Of a DNA stretch of 64,000 nucleotides, positions 1 to 14,453 are shown one piece after another. The notes beneath the pieces are model-generated. The model was not told the origin of the DNA and did not search any database. It was given only the letters and a program-made list of their open reading frames with translations. Position 1 is the stretch's first letter, and every line of letters starts with the position of its first letter. This stretch comes from Anopheles merus (taxonomy: Eukaryota > Arthropoda > Insecta > Diptera > Culicidae). The stretch is taken from the NCBI RefSeq assembly GCF_017562075.2, contig NC_054084.1, positions 32,505,158-32,569,157 on the forward strand. The letters are read 5' to 3'. The position numbers and the translations under genes were made by a program.

Positions 1-154
1 TATGCTTGTTATTTTCTCGGAAAAGTTTTGAAGTCCAAGCGAGCGAGCTGTGTCAGGTAAGGCCGCGTCTGCCCGGCGGCATACCTTCCGGATATTTTTC
101 CGGTGCCACCGGAGCTGGAACGAGCGATGAGGACGAAGGGAAAACAAGCAACTA

Positions 155-159
<5 letters not shown>

Positions 160-215
<56 letters not shown>
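160..215. repeat. (GA)n then G-run
   Basis: About 23 GA units followed by a run of ten G. Confidence 0.97.
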
Positions 216-808
216 TGAGGTAAGGGATTTTTAACTCCCAAAAACATTTTAAAGATGGAAAGTGTTGGCTGTACTGGCGTCTGCCAAGCGTCTGTTTGGT
301 GTGATGTAATGGTGAGGAAAAAAGGGTTTTAATTCATTTTGGAGCGAATGGTTTAAGCGATATTTTTTTGGTAAACAAGGCTTCCCATTAGAAACTTTTT
401 TCCAGTTCGGTTGAAGGATTAAAAAAAACATCTCAGAAGGACAACCGACTGTACTTCTGTATTAAAAATGGAAGCGAAAATGATGTAAAAAATTAAACTG
501 ATTTAATATTCGCTTCTTTGGGAGGAGTTCATCGACAGTAGTATTTGAAGTAATCCCTCACAACTCCAATCCGACTCTGGCTACTTACTGTTAGTGCGAA
601 TTCGGCTGTAGCAAAGTCGGAATCATTAGTTCTTCCCAGAGACAGAGTCGTCCTGAGTTGTCCTGAGTCGAGCGGAGTCGTAAGTTGACCGGTGACGTTC
701 CATGCTTGAGTGTATTTTTTCCTCAGTCGCTTTGCGCGTGCGCTTCTAAGACAGACCATTCTTTCGACTTTACCATTCAGGAGTCGAAGTTGGAGAAGAC
801 GACCCAAA

Positions 809-864
809 CACAACTCCGGACGACCTGCACAACTCCGGACGACCTGCACAACTCCGGACGATCC
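809..864. repeat. 19-bp tandem repeat, about 2.9 copies
   Basis: The unit CACAACTCCGGACGACCTG is repeated at 809, 828 and 847, the last copy ending in a variant. The surrounding 520-1030 block is rich in related GTCCGGAGT and GAGTCG words on one strand or the other. I cannot name the block. Confidence 0.85.
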
Positions 865-2730
865 AGACTTCGATCGACTCCTACTTCCGGAACTCCAGAT
901 GGCTCCAGACGATTCAAAACGGTTCCTGATAATGCTGGGCGGATCTACCTTTCGAAGTTGGCTCAAAAATTTTCGGAGTCGGATCTGCGACGACTTCACA
1001 TTTGTTGCCAACTTAACCTATCTCTAATAGAACGCTTAAACTCAACATCAACAAACCCTAAAAATTGGAGAATTGCTCGAGGATTTAGTGCTGAGTTTAT
1101 GCCTCGTTTTTTTTAATATTTTGCTTCTTAAAGGTTTAAAGAATCGATTAAAGGATTTTTCTTTTCAAATATTTGAGTGTCAAAAGTATTGAAAAAGAAG
1201 ATTTGCATATATCTGGGATTCACTTGGAAGTTGTATTACCCTTGTACTGTGCTTGGGGTAATACTTGAAATATCCCAAAAACCATCGACAATGTATTTGG
1301 ATGCTTAGAAAAGAAGCAAATCACATTTAAATTCTCAAATGAATACCATTTATCTTCTTTAAAATAAAATAATTATCTATTATTTATGTTTATATTAATC
1401 CATGCTTGTTAAACAACCAAGCGCAAACCCTTGTTCTTTGGCGACCCTTGCACCCTTCCATTTAGCAAATGATGAATTTTCCGCTATTTGAATAGATTTC
1501 TCACAGAACGCGCAGCGCACATGATCCCTTACAAAAACACACTTCAGCAAACACACACACACACACACACAACCAGAGCCAATTTAATAAATCGTAAATC
1601 ACATCACCGACTGCAACCGTCATACGCATATACGAAGGCTAGTTAATGCGTTCAGCCAAGTGTTGCACGGGGTTTTTATTTCTCTAACTCCCCCTTTGCC
1701 CAGGCCTTTGCACCGGACCCCGCAACAAAGTCAACACACACAAAGTAACTAGCGTCGTCTGTTTACGCACACACCCAGCAGCACAATTTTGCTATTTCCA
1801 ACCGGCCCAAGAACCGTCGTCCACCCATACTGCACACTCTTGTCTTTTGCAAACTCGCTTTTCTTTTTCCCTCCCCCCGTTATGTGTGTTTCTATGTGTT
1901 TCTAGCAAAGCAAAAAAAACCCCTCAACCCCTGCAGGAATAAGTCGTACGTGTGTGCAAACGTGTGCAAGAGTGTTGTGTTTCCATCGGGGGGGGGGGTT
2001 TTCCAGGAGTTTTTCCTTGCAAAAAAGGTTTTTGTTTCACCGAAGCCTATCCCTCTATGCGACGTACGCGTTTGCGTTTGCCACTGCGTTGCTCACTGTG
2101 AACGTGTGTGTGTGTGTGTGTGTATGTGTGCACGTCTGGAGTAGGCCGACTTCCAGACGCACATAAGATGGCTTATGCACCACCCACAGCCCACCTCCCA
2201 CAGCACCCCACGGCACAGCCAAGAGGTTTTATTTCACCGAGGGTTTTCCTTCCCTGGTGCGCGTTCGCAAGGAAAGGATTCTCCCGGTTGCTCCTGACGC
2301 ACCGGAAGTCTTACGGCGCGACGACTATCTAGTGTTGCACCCGCTCTGTGCTGGGTGTTGCTGCTCTGGGGCCTCAAATGCTCCTTTTTTCACGTTAAAA
2401 ATTAGTTTGAAAAGTTCTTCAAATAAATCACAACCCCAAAATTGGTGTTCTAGCCAAGTGGAAAGGCCATATTTTTAAGCCACGCTTAAATTGCACGGTG
2501 CAACTTTCAGGTTAATTTAGAGCCCTCTCTTATTAATGTGTACACTAAAATGCCATTTCTTTTAAGGGTGGTTGTCTCCTGCATCTACCCCTCTAAAAAG
2601 AAATGGACAAAAAAGCCCTCCCAAAACCCCAACAGAAGAAACAGCAGCTGAGCCGGTGAAGCGATCACTTGACAGTTGTTCTTAATTGCACCGATCATCT
2701 TTTACGGGCTCGCGCGGGTGCTTTATACAT

Positions 2731-2731
<1 letters not shown>

Positions 2732-2784
<53 letters not shown>
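2732..2784. repeat. (CA)n microsatellite
   Basis: A pure CA tract of 53 bp. Confidence 0.98.
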
Positions 2785-2788
<4 letters not shown>

Positions 2789-3127
2789 AAGCTCTTAGAT
2801 GCAACCGTCTTGGGCTCACGTCTTCCAAAGGCCCAGTGCACGGTACGACCATAAAAAAACGGCTCGCCTGACGCTTGTGTGAAAGCGGAGCCGGCGCGGG
2901 AATTAAACAAGAAATAAATCATGGAGATGCACACACTGGGCACCGCGGTTGGCTTCGTTTTGGGGAAGCTTGAAAAGCTTGCACACACACACACACACGC
3001 GCCTTTTGCACGAATGACTTTGTTGCACGAAGGCGGCTTCCCAGCACGAAGGAGAATGCAGCAGCAGCCCACAGCAGGAACAGCATTGCACGTGCATTGC
3101 TTCTTAAGTATCTTACAGCTCTTCTTC

Positions 3128-3134
3128 TTCTCTT

Positions 3135-3170
<36 letters not shown>

Positions 3171-3675
3171 TCTCTCTTGTTCTCTTTCTATCCCTCCCAT
3201 ACAGTGGGTTGGAGCTGATCAAATTCAGCTGATCGTTTTGCGCTTGCGATGAGAAAACGAGAAACATAAATTCCATGCTCGTCAGCAGCCCCCACCCGAA
3301 AGAAAAGGGTCCCGAAAAACCGTCCCCCACACACACACACACACACAGAACGATAGGGAGAGCGATAAAAACGTGCGTTCTAATTTTCTTGTTTCGTTAC
3401 ACACACACACAGCTACACATCAATCCCCAATCCGCCCGTTCCCGGGTGCCTTTTTTTCTTCTCTGTTCCGTCCCGTACAGAGGAGACGCGCACGCCACAC
3501 ACAACATAGCACCACTTAATTTATGTCTGTGTTACCGAGCCTTTTGGACCTTCCTCTCCCCAACTGCCCACCCTAAAGCTGCTCCACCACACAACAGCCG
3601 CAACAGCAGAAAGCACCCCAAAAACCGTACGAAAACATAAGCCTGAAACCCTTTTTTTTCTTTCATGCGTTCTTT

Positions 3676-3722
<47 letters not shown>

Positions 3723-3893
3723 GGCTGAAAGTGACCACAAGGAGGGAAGCAGAGGAGGCCAAACGCCTCCTCGCGCGTCGTTGTCGATCGATTTGTGGGC
3801 CCTGTTTCTCCCTCCGCCCCAAGTCTTCTTCCCTTTGCGTCAATTTTGGGCTTTCGCGTTCATCGCACCGCAACCGGTTTTTCCTTTCGATCC

Positions 3894-3938
<45 letters not shown>
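3128..3938. repeat. Cluster of three long (CT)n tracts
   Basis: Pyrimidine tracts at about 3128-3177, 3676-3719 and 3897-3938, each 40 bp or longer, lie within 0.8 kb of each other. Confidence 0.95.
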
Positions 3939-6900
3939 AGATGTGTTGCACGCCCCCCTCAAAGTAGGGTGTTGCCGCTGCTGTGCGCCCGTTCTCAAGT
4001 TCTGCACCCCTCTCTCCACCCTTCTCAAGCGGTGGTTGGAAACGAACACACGGGCAGGTACACGCACACCACGGTAAAGCCAGCACCGTCGTACGGGGAC
4101 TGTTTTTTCTTCTTTATGACTTCCATTTTCGTGCCGTAAAGACGACGACGGGAGACGGCGGAAAAGAATGAATGGAAGGTACCCAAAAGGCAAAACAGGC
4201 CTCCTGCAACACATATACACGCACACATGCTGTCCGGAGTTCAAGCATATTCACCACGAGCCACCATGCCCATCATATGCTCGTGTTTCTTGAAGTTGAA
4301 GAATTTTCCAACAACTCCAACACAAACACACACAGTACAGTAACACCCGAGGAAGCCCATCGGAAAGAAGATGATACCAGGGGAAGGGGGGGGGGGGAGC
4401 TGATGAGGGGAAGCGGTTCGTCTTGTACTTCAATTCCTGCAGACAGACCTGAAGGCATGAAAGGTGGACCGTACCGGCCAGCGTGTGTACCCAATCTCGT
4501 CGAAGTACAGTGTTCCCCACACACACACACACATACACACACACCAGTTCAGCAAGGGGGAAAAGAGGTCGATATTTACATGACCGAAACAGGGGGGGGG
4601 AGTCTCGGTACGAGAAACCCACCAACAAATGACCCGAGACATTGTCTTTCCAGACAAAGTCTCCCAACAAGCAGAAGCAGAAGCATCCCGCGCAAAGGGT
4701 CACTCTTTTCTGTGTGTGTCTTGCCTTTTTTTTTAATACAGCGCCGTCCATTAACCTGGCCGTGGACGTGGAACAGGAGCAGGAGATGGTGGTACGATGC
4801 AGCCGAAACCATCACGACCTTGTTTTCTGCTGTTTTCTGCTAAAGCCCCATCTAAAACAAGACGAACCGCTTTGCAATCGTTTTCATGCCTGTGAAGGAG
4901 GGAATTGAATTTTCCTACAAAATTGTTTGTAGAACCAGTGCGATGGAGACGGCATGGGGAGGGAAGCAAGAAAATTAGTCTTAAAGCTGCTTAAGCTTCG
5001 CGCTCGCGGAGATTTGGCTGTGCACAACACAACACCCCAAGTTGCAAGGGCAGGAGAAGAGGTAACAAAACAATGACGGCGATTAAAAATAGTGACATGA
5101 CATTAATTGCTCCTCACTCACAGTGTGGGAATGATGAGTGGAGTTTGTGTGGCTGTGGCTAATGAAAATAAAACAAACAAATCATGATTAGCATGACGAG
5201 AGACAGAGAGCGAGAGAGCCGCAAACAAACGCTTTGCCCGGGCGAGGATGCCACTCAACAACAGCAACCTTAAAAAAGATAAAGGTTTCCCTCAAGTGAT
5301 GAAGACGTACGTAGCGCAATGTGTCAATCATCGCACTGAGTACGCGTGAGCGACAAGGAGAAAGCGAGAGAGAACATCGCCTCATTATGCAAATGTCAAA
5401 ACTATGTTTACGGTACGGTGTACCAACCCCTTTTATTCTTGTTTTTTTTTTTGCCCGTTCAGAACGTTCCGAATGAAGCACTCCGAAGAGCGAAAGGGAA
5501 GCGATTATCTACATTTAAAAAATCAACCAACCAACTCGGCCTAAAGAGAAGCCTAAAACGCGCCCGTCGTCTTCAAACAGCCGTGAGAAGAAGAAGGCAA
5601 AAAAAGCGCTGGCGAGAGCTTAAATTAATATGTAAAACTCTTTTCTCCATCCCCGGGTTTTGTTTCCTCATTTCTAAACACCTTTTTACTGTTTTGGGGT
5701 TGAAGTTCTTTTCACCCATTCACCCAAAAGTACGACACCGATCCGCCCGACGTCATGCCTGCCCCGGGAATTACTGTCCAGTACACGACCCTTCTTCATA
5801 TGCGGCGGTATGCTTTTTTGATATCTCAGGCCCTGCTTTTTGGAGCGTTGGGGAAGCTTATCACGTAGTGTGTAGCTGTGGCCGACAAATCAAACCGACC
5901 GAAGCCTAAACGCTGTTTGGATACAATAGTCATTAATTATTCTAAAGACGAACGAAATCCTTTTTATTGGAAAAAAAACCGTTCCACTGGTTTCAAGCCA
6001 AAAACGTGACATCATGTTGCTTTTTTGTGGGTGTGTGTTTATGTCCAATGATCCCAGACAATAAGGAATAGCCAATTCTGGGCACTAGGATCATGGGGGC
6101 GACAGCGATGATCCTTTCCTGTGTGTAACGTTACGCCAGTAGGCAAGGAACTATGCGCCTTGCCTTTCTTCAGTAAATACTGTAAGCTGTACAGAAAACG
6201 GGGCTCCACAGTTGTCAGTTGTCCTGGCAAATCCTCCAGCGGTAGGATCTGCACCCCAAAAAAGCCCGGAAACAAAGAAGACACACCCCAACCCCAAGGG
6301 ATGGATAATGCACTTTTCCTTTCCAAAGCTGATGCACCCAGCAAACGGAACATTCAACGGACAATGACAATACAATATGTAAATGTAGAAGACAACCACC
6401 GACCGAAAAGCGTATCTGCCTTGCAAGGCATCATTCTTCGTTCTTCGTTTGGCGGGGTGGCGGGATAGAGATTCTGTTGAATCCTTAATGTACCCCACGG
6501 CCATGACAAACAAACCGGAGAGAGAGAAACAACAAAAGCATTGCCGGACATCTCCGGACTTTGGGAAACCGATACACTTGCTCATCCTTACCCCCATCAT
6601 CTACCATCCCCCTCCACCCCGGGGGGGGGGGCTAACTTGTCTGGAGAAACTTGTCTATTATTGGAGATGAGATAGTTTTGGGATGGAAGTGTTGGTGGAA
6701 TGTGCATTCGGAATTCATCGCACGTACGTGTTAAGTTCGCCCGTACGCTGCGCTGCCAAAAAGGGCACGCTGTTGTCCGAAACCCCTGCCCCAGCACGAT
6801 AAATGGTTGTTTAAACAGCCAAGACATAAGAGACACGATTTTAACACATCAATTTGCCCCTTTTGTGTGCCGTGCTCCTCTGCAACCTCATCTCACTTAA

Positions 6901-9900
6901 GCGTTTTGGTGGGATAGCACAGGAAGGATTAGCGCTGGTAAGCCAGAAACGGGCAACACAAAAACGTAACACAAAAAAGGGCCGACCAGCCGACGCACCG
7001 TTTATAGCTTGAAAATAAAAAGTACAAATAAAACCACCGTTTAGGTGCCTTTTTTCCTGTTTCTGTCGACGATGTTGTTACGTCGAAACCTATCCATTGA
7101 GCTGCAGTCCATGTTGAGTACACTTCGGGACGGCTCGCAGTGTGAGAGCGCTTTCGTGCCTTGGTACCCCTCTTCTTGGGACATGCAATCAATTCATCAG
7201 CACCTAGATAGAGCCTACCATGATGCTAGTGCGGTCTAATAAAGCACACCACCACAAACGATGAGAATGAGTAAAACAAAAAAAAACCCACAAAATTACT
7301 TTTTGTGGGAATTTATCTCATTTCTCGACCCGTGTTTGCTTACCCCCCACAAGTGAAATTGAATTTCTCATCCATGCTACAGTAAAAAGAAGGGACAGTG
7401 AAGAGAGCAGACAGTGCAGGGAAAAGAAAACGCAAAAATATGACCACTGCAGACGAACACATTTGTCGCTTGGCCGTAATGAGACACCACCAGAGAGCGT
7501 TGTTCCGGAGAACTCCATGGAGAGCTCGCTGCTGCTGCTGCTGCTGCTGCTGGGTTTGTGGAGGTACAGCGTTTCTTTGTCCGAACGTTCGAGCTCCAAT
7601 TTCCAGAGCATTTCAGTGGGCGGGGGGGGGGGGGGAGCAATGGGGAAGCGAGATGAAATGCAATATCGAAAATAACTAATTTGAATATTCATCTCGAGCA
7701 AAACGGAAATAAAATGTGTTCGCCCTCCGCAGCAGCGTGTGTATCGGAAGCACGAGCAGCACGGGGAGACTTCAACGAGGGTGTCTTGCTCGGCGAGCAG
7801 CAGTTAGATCTGCAGTGGTAAATTGTTTCGAGCTTGAAGGTGCAGACGAATTCATTTAGTTGATGCTTGGAAGAACTGAGCAAATGAATTCAATAGCAAG
7901 GAGAAGCAAACCGAAGAGAAGACTTCTGGAGTTCCGTACAAAAATATGTTCAATTTCCTGTTCGATTCTTGACAATATGTTTTCTTGGCTTTTGGAAATG
8001 GGACTTACATGGAATGTCTTCTGGATGTCTTCCATCTCTTGGATGTCTTGCAAGTACATGCGGAAGCTCCCAACATTCTTGCACGTTACCGTCGCAGCGA
8101 AGACTTGAAAGACAAAAACCCCGTGCCGTGTGTGAGCTAGAGAACACGGCGTCTTCAGCCACACCCATAGACCCCTCCCGCATGGACCTTCCCGGGAACC
8201 CCGAACCTCCCATGGATGACCTGAATATGGGACAGCGACAGGCGCACAGAGACAAAGCCTGAACGGACTCAAAAGTCAATTTACTTAACCCAGTAAATCC
8301 CATCCACGTCCAAGATAAGCCACGTCGTCGCGTGGACGCTGTGTGGATGCACCGGGCTTGGGCCGAGCGGGACAACACATCACGGAAGGACATTAATGGA
8401 GGCGATAGAAAGAAGAAAAAAATCATTGATTCAATTCCACAAGAAGCGCCCGACGTCCCGGGATGTCGTCCGTTCGTAGCCGTCCACGTGGAACTATCCT
8501 CAGTGCGCCCGTTTTCCTCAGGATCTTTCCCAGAAAACAGGAAGAATACGTTAAATGCTGCAAAGCGCATCAGTTGACAAGCCATTTGAATACTGCACCG
8601 TCGCTTCCCGTTTGTCCCGCTATTGACGACACGAACGGAGCCGGAGACACACATTATTGCCAACCAGCACTACCACTACCCGTGCTTACACGGCTCACCA
8701 ATGGCACGCTACGCTGCTGTGTGTTATCTTGCGACTTCAAGCTTCACTGAGTTTTCCAACATCCGTTGCATCGTGCCAGACAGACAGGCACACCAATTCC
8801 GTTTGATATGTTCCGTTGCCCATCTCTCTGTGCTGTGGCAAAAGTTCTTCCCATCCGACCGAGCTTGGTAACATTTCCGGTGCGATGCAGACCCATTGCT
8901 TCTCCAAAAATCTGGCCCCAATGCCGTCTCTTCACAACTGGCGAGTCACTTTCCTTTTTTTTCTTTGTTTTTTTTTTTTTGGAGCTGTGCAGCGTTCTGT
9001 ACTGCTGCCTGTGTTTGGGAAGTTTTGTATTGGCCATTCGGTTGGGCGTGCGTGCGTGCGTCTTGCATTGTCGCATTTGCATTCCTGCCGCGTGCCAAAA
9101 CCAAGGGTGGAATCGGTTTCCCGTCGTCTAGAGCGCGGAGCTAGAGCAGCAGCAGCAAAAAAAAAAACAGGCAGCAGACAGTAAAGAACCCGCCAGACTG
9201 CCCCAGAGCTTGTTGAACGGCAGACAGCGAGGGGGGGGGGGGAATTTCGCAGCCCAATCCAACCGACAGAGAGAGAGAGAGAGAGAAAGAGAGCCCAAGA
9301 ACGAGCAAAAAACAAGGCATAGCTTTACGATGTAAATTACCAGCGGCGCGCGCGGTCGACTCGTTTCAGTCGGTTTTTCTTGCTTTTCCGCTTCTTCTGC
9401 TGCCGCTTCTTTTCGCACTGCAGATGCACCACACCGCCACACTGCAGCAGCAAAACTGCATCGGAAAGAGTGAAGGAGCAACAGAGAGAGAGTTAAACAA
9501 AGAAAGAGAGAGAGAGAGAAAGGACCCGGCAAACCGTTCTATTGCTGCTGCTGCAACTGCTTCTTGCACGTCTGCTGTTTGATTTTCCCTGGTGGAAAAT
9601 AACATTCCCCCTCTTTTCTCGCTCTCTCTCATTCACATGCTCTCTCGCTCTCTCTCATTCTCTCTCTTTTTCAAAACGGAAAATACAAGTGGTGTTTGGG
9701 AGCGTGTGGTGCGGCTTTGCTATGATTTGCTTTAGCGATTTCTCACCTTTTTCCACTCCACGCTCACACCCTGGCCTTTCTCTCTCTCTCACACACACAC
9801 TCATAGAGTGCAACAACGGTGCACTAGCAACACACCCCTTTTCCTTCCCCTCCACCAAGCAGCAGCACAAAACCCGGTGGTAAGAGAAGCCAAGTAGCCG

Positions 9901-12900
9901 CCGCGGGCGGGTCGTCGGAAAACTCGCTCATCGTTTTTCCACTTTGCAGCGAAACCAACCGACACCGACACACACACAGAGAAGCGGGGGGAAAAACACT
10001 CCCTCCCTCCCCAACCCTCTTTACCAGCCGAATGCATCAGGCACGCGCACGCATGGATACACCATTATGTTTGGTGTCCCGCTCCTTCCCTTTTCCAGCC
10101 TCCCCTTCATCGCGTGGGGGCAGTATTGCAGTTTTGCGCGAAGCGCCTTTTCATGTGGGTGGAAAGGCCCGATTTTGCCCGGGCCACGGCCGTGTTTGGT
10201 GAGGATCTTTCGGGTAGGAGTGGGGAGGTGTGTGTGTGTGTGTGTGTACACTAGGCACAACTAGGCATGTGTGTTCATGTGTGCGCCCGCCCGCTCGCGC
10301 ACCTGCGGGAGGACACGCCAGACATGCTTCCCGCAGCGAGCAGGAGAGAGAGAGAGAGCGTGCGTGTGAGAGCGAGAACGAGCGACAGGATTTTCCCGCG
10401 TGTACATGGAAAATTGCTCGTGCTGTCGGTGCTAGAAAATGGGACGGCGGCCCCGGGGATGATGTTGGGGACGTGAGGACTTTTCGTTATCACGTAATTT
10501 CCGCCGTCGCCGGTCGGCTGAAGTTTTTGCGCGTTGCCGGGCGCCGGCTGTGGCGTTGTCGTGGTGTGTGTGTGGCTGTGTGTCCCGCATATCCTGTGTA
10601 GTGAGAGCACACATACACCAAGCACACATACACACATACACAAGCGTAGAGTCGTGAAACTGAGCGCATTTTCCGATAATCACAGCCTCAGCGCGCCTCC
10701 ACAGCATACCTTTACAGCTTCCCCCGGGGCTTCGTTTTGAGCAAGAGAAAAGCCTTCCACAAATACACACACACACACACACACACATTACATCATGAAG
10801 AAGGCAAGCGAAGTAGAAGAAGAAGCAAAAGAAATTATGTTTTCCTGCTGCTGCTGCTACTGCCTTCCGGTGGCTGCCCCACGACTGTACGCCGGAGAGC
10901 AAAAAGCCTTGACGCGGAAAACGAAAGAAAACGGCCTGCTGCGTTGATGCTGCGTTGCTTCGTCCTTCTCGGATTTTGCCGTCTTCTTTTTCTTCTTCTT
11001 TTTTTTCTTGATCACTACATGGCTTTTCCCTGAGGGGGGAGGTGGGCGGCGGCGGCCTAATGCTTACTAGGGAGGCAACAGCATATATACACACACGCAC
11101 GTCGCAGCCGACCGTGTGTACCGTTGTCACTTTTGCTGACATTTTCCCATTTCCTGTGGCGTCTTCTGGCAATCGCAACGACGGTCATACCACACACACA
11201 CACACACGCCTACGCGCACACCCACACGCGCCAACACTGTGGCACAGAAAAAAAGGGAGCAAGGATTTATCCTTTCCGGGTTTTGTGGCGTGTTTTTCGC
11301 TTTTCTTCGTAGATTAGAGTTTTCATTCCAAGGCTGCACACACACACACAAACACATGATGATGATGGCAAATAGATCACAAGGCTGGGCATGTTTTTTT
11401 GGTGAACACAGAAAAACACTTAACTTTGTGTTTTCAATTAAGTTGTTTAGTAACAGTTTGAATGGATTTCATAGAAAGGGAAACTGGAGGCAAAATGTAC
11501 AAAAAATCAAAATCAGAGTTAAAAAAGGTGAAGAAAAGAGTTGAAAGTAGTAAAAGAGAAAATGCAATAACGAAAATGAAAACAAACCCGACGTACAATT
11601 AATAAAGTAAAGCTAAGATTTAAAACAAAACAGGTAATAAATATTAATCCAATAGTAAAAAAAATATAAAAGAAAAATAAATAAGTAAAATAACGTCAAA
11701 AGAAAAACGTAATTGCAAAAAAGGCCATCAAACTAAGTAAACAACATAAATTCTTAATTTTTCCAAATATGAAGTAATAAAGCTGAATTTAAAAAAAAAA
11801 TCATAAAACGTCTTCTGAAAGAACAAATCCACAGCAGCGGTAACCATAAAAAAAAACATTATCTAAACGATAACATATTGGAAAAAGGATTATTTTAAGC
11901 GTTTGATGGTAAAAAGGCAATCGAAAGCCCGCGTTCTTCCCCCGCGTCCTTTACTCCGTGTGATAGCAACAGAAGGGGACAAGGCCGGAGAAGGGAAACA
12001 TTCTTCTCCGAAACATTCCCGCCGGACACGTGGCAAAAAGCTTTTTTTTGCTTTTTTTTGCTCAGCTGGTGGCATTTTCATCTTTACCGATTTCCCAGAA
12101 ATGTGGCCTTCGAAAGTAGACAGATCATCGGAACGGAACATTTCGGGTGATGGTGGTGGTGGAGCGGAAAAAGGGAGGCTCCAACCAAAAAATGAACAAA
12201 AAAAATTTGGTGCCACAACAAAAACACGACGAATTCACTTATCTCTTATCTCGTGTGGGTGGTTTGTCCTTCCACGGCTCCCTTTATGCCCCCCCCCCCC
12301 CATCACAAATTCACCCTTCACTTCGCTTGCGACGAGTTTCCTTCTTGCTTCCTGCACCGCAAAACTCAAGAAAATTCGAGATCAAATGGGGGTGTGCTGC
12401 CGTCATGCGTACGGGTTTTCTTTTGGGGAGGGCGCAGGCATTGCCAAAATTGGGAAGTGATACTACTACAGGCACACGGGCGCACGCGGTGGCAAAAATC
12501 GAACGGCAATTTCGGCGAAAATAATCAACCTGGAAGGAGCAGAGCTCCTTGTTAAATATTCATACCACCAACGCTTCTCTCTTCCATCCGCTGGCAAACG
12601 GGGCAAGCAGGAGCACTTAATGGCCTTGTTCCACAGCAACAAGGACTTGGTGTTGTAATTCAAAGGCAGCAGTAATTCTTTTACCTTTATCGTAAGCATA
12701 AGACTAAACAACACAATGGTGTGGGAGCCAGAAAAGATAATGTCTTTCTTTTTTTTTTTTTGTTGTGCCTTTCGCTCAAGTTCATGTTCGGTTCGGTTCG
12801 TTGTGACGCAATTTGTACAAACCACAAAAAGGGCAATACGGCGCTTATTTTGTCATTAGAGCAAACAGGGAGAAAGCGAATGGGTAGTAATAGGGGCACA

Positions 12901-13805
12901 CCAAGCACGACAGAGGGGAGGGGAGGTAAAACATGGTACGCACTTTCCGGTGGCCTAATTCAACCGAAAAACATCTTTGCGAGACACGATTATTGGTACA
13001 CGAGCGTCACCTTGCGCACAGAGCGGCGGAGGTGGAGCGTGGCCCACATCGGGTTTCTTGAGGGGAACGCTCCAGCAGCGTTCTGAGGCTACGTTTTTAA
13101 AAAGCCGGGACAGTTCCGGGAACGTACGTGCGACATAAATCTGGTAACATTTTCATCTTCGAGCAGCTTCGGGTTCGCGGTTGCACAACAGCACGTATCA
13201 GAAATAAACGAAGCATTTCGCTCCCCCCAAACCACAAAGATGTCTCACCTACCTTTTGCTTGTTTTCTGAGGGGACGTAACGCCAGTCACGCCAGGTGTG
13301 ACACAGAGCATAACGCAGAGCGACGTCTCGTCTAATATCTCGCGTCAATTCTGCGTCAATATTCTGCGACACGGCCGTGGAGGTGGATCATCGTTCTCGA
13401 ACTTTCACCTTTCTGCAGATGGTCCGAGGGGGGGGGGAGTGGTGGTCGGAGAAGAACAAGACATTTACACCGAGAAGCGACGAGGAGCGAGACTAGGACG
13501 GACCAGGAGTAGACTTCAATTTAATTGTGGAAAAACAACCGAATAACCTTCTCCAGCAGGACTCCAATGTTGCTGTGACACTCTACAGGGCGGAATCACA
13601 ATCCAAGAGGTGGAATTTTGAACGCATTTCTTTGGCAGGGGTACTTCCCGATTTACAGAAAGGATGATACAGAACTTCAATTTGGTTTTTTGTTGGATAA
13701 TTTTTTGCGAAAATATCGACTATATTTACAAAAAAATAAACATAAAATAAGGAGCGCGACTAAATTGTGTTGTTTTTTACCTCCGGGTTTTGCCGTCTTC
13801 TTCCC

Positions 13806-13852
13806 ACACACACACACACACATACGTACACATACACACACACACACACACA
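13806..13852. repeat. Interrupted (CA)n microsatellite
   Basis: CA tract with TACGTACA-type interruptions. Confidence 0.9.
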
Positions 13853-14386
13853 CCGATGAGTGGGAGAGAAGAGCAAGCAAACCAATATTCTAGTGGTGGG
13901 AAGGGGGGAAGGGAAGGGGATTTTTAATCGACTTGTTTAAATTATTTGGGGACTTGGTTGGGGGGGGGGGGGGGAGTCTTGTGTGTTTAACTTAACATCA
14001 AAAAATTAGCTTCGAACCCGAGTTTTAACACGTTTTTGCTCTTTTTAAAGGGTTTCCCTCTCTCTACATTTTTTTGTTTTTGTTTTAGTTCATCTACATT
14101 ACATATCTTTTACACAGTTTTGTTTTTGTTTTTGTTTGTTTCGGCCTAATATGTTCACCTTAGTTTCTTATTCTTTTTCTTCTACTTCTTCTTCTTCTTC
14201 TTCTTCTACTACTACTTCTTCTTTTAGGATAATATTTATACACAACATTTTGCTCGTTTTTAGTAGTTTTTTGTTTGTTTTTGTTTCATTTTTTTATCTT
14301 TCGCCCCGACTCGACTTGATTCAATCACACTTTTATTGATCTCTCTCGTTTCGGAGAGAAGCAAAAACCTAAAGTGCACATGACCG

Positions 14387-14389
<3 letters not shown>

Positions 14390-14451
<62 letters not shown>
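14390..14451. repeat. (TG)n microsatellite
   Basis: Pure TG tract of about 60 bp in the 3' flank of ephrin. Confidence 0.98.

Positions 14452-14453
<2 letters not shown>

Larger units (their letters stand above)
1..14000. other. Non-coding, microsatellite-rich region
   Basis: No ORF here looks like a known protein. Most apparent ORFs run through CA/TG or CT/GA tracts. Short AT-rich islands occur at 1.03-1.45 and 11.4-11.9 kb, and many CA tracts, G-runs and CT tracts elsewhere. A perfect 9-bp inverted repeat (GTATTACCC) separated by 14 bp occurs at 1233-1264. Transcribed UTR or intron sequence cannot be excluded. Confidence 0.7.

Noticed and set aside
2695..3342. 215-codon minus-strand ORF with Cys-Val and Arg-Glu runs
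   Set aside because: Translation of CA and CT microsatellites. No real protein features.
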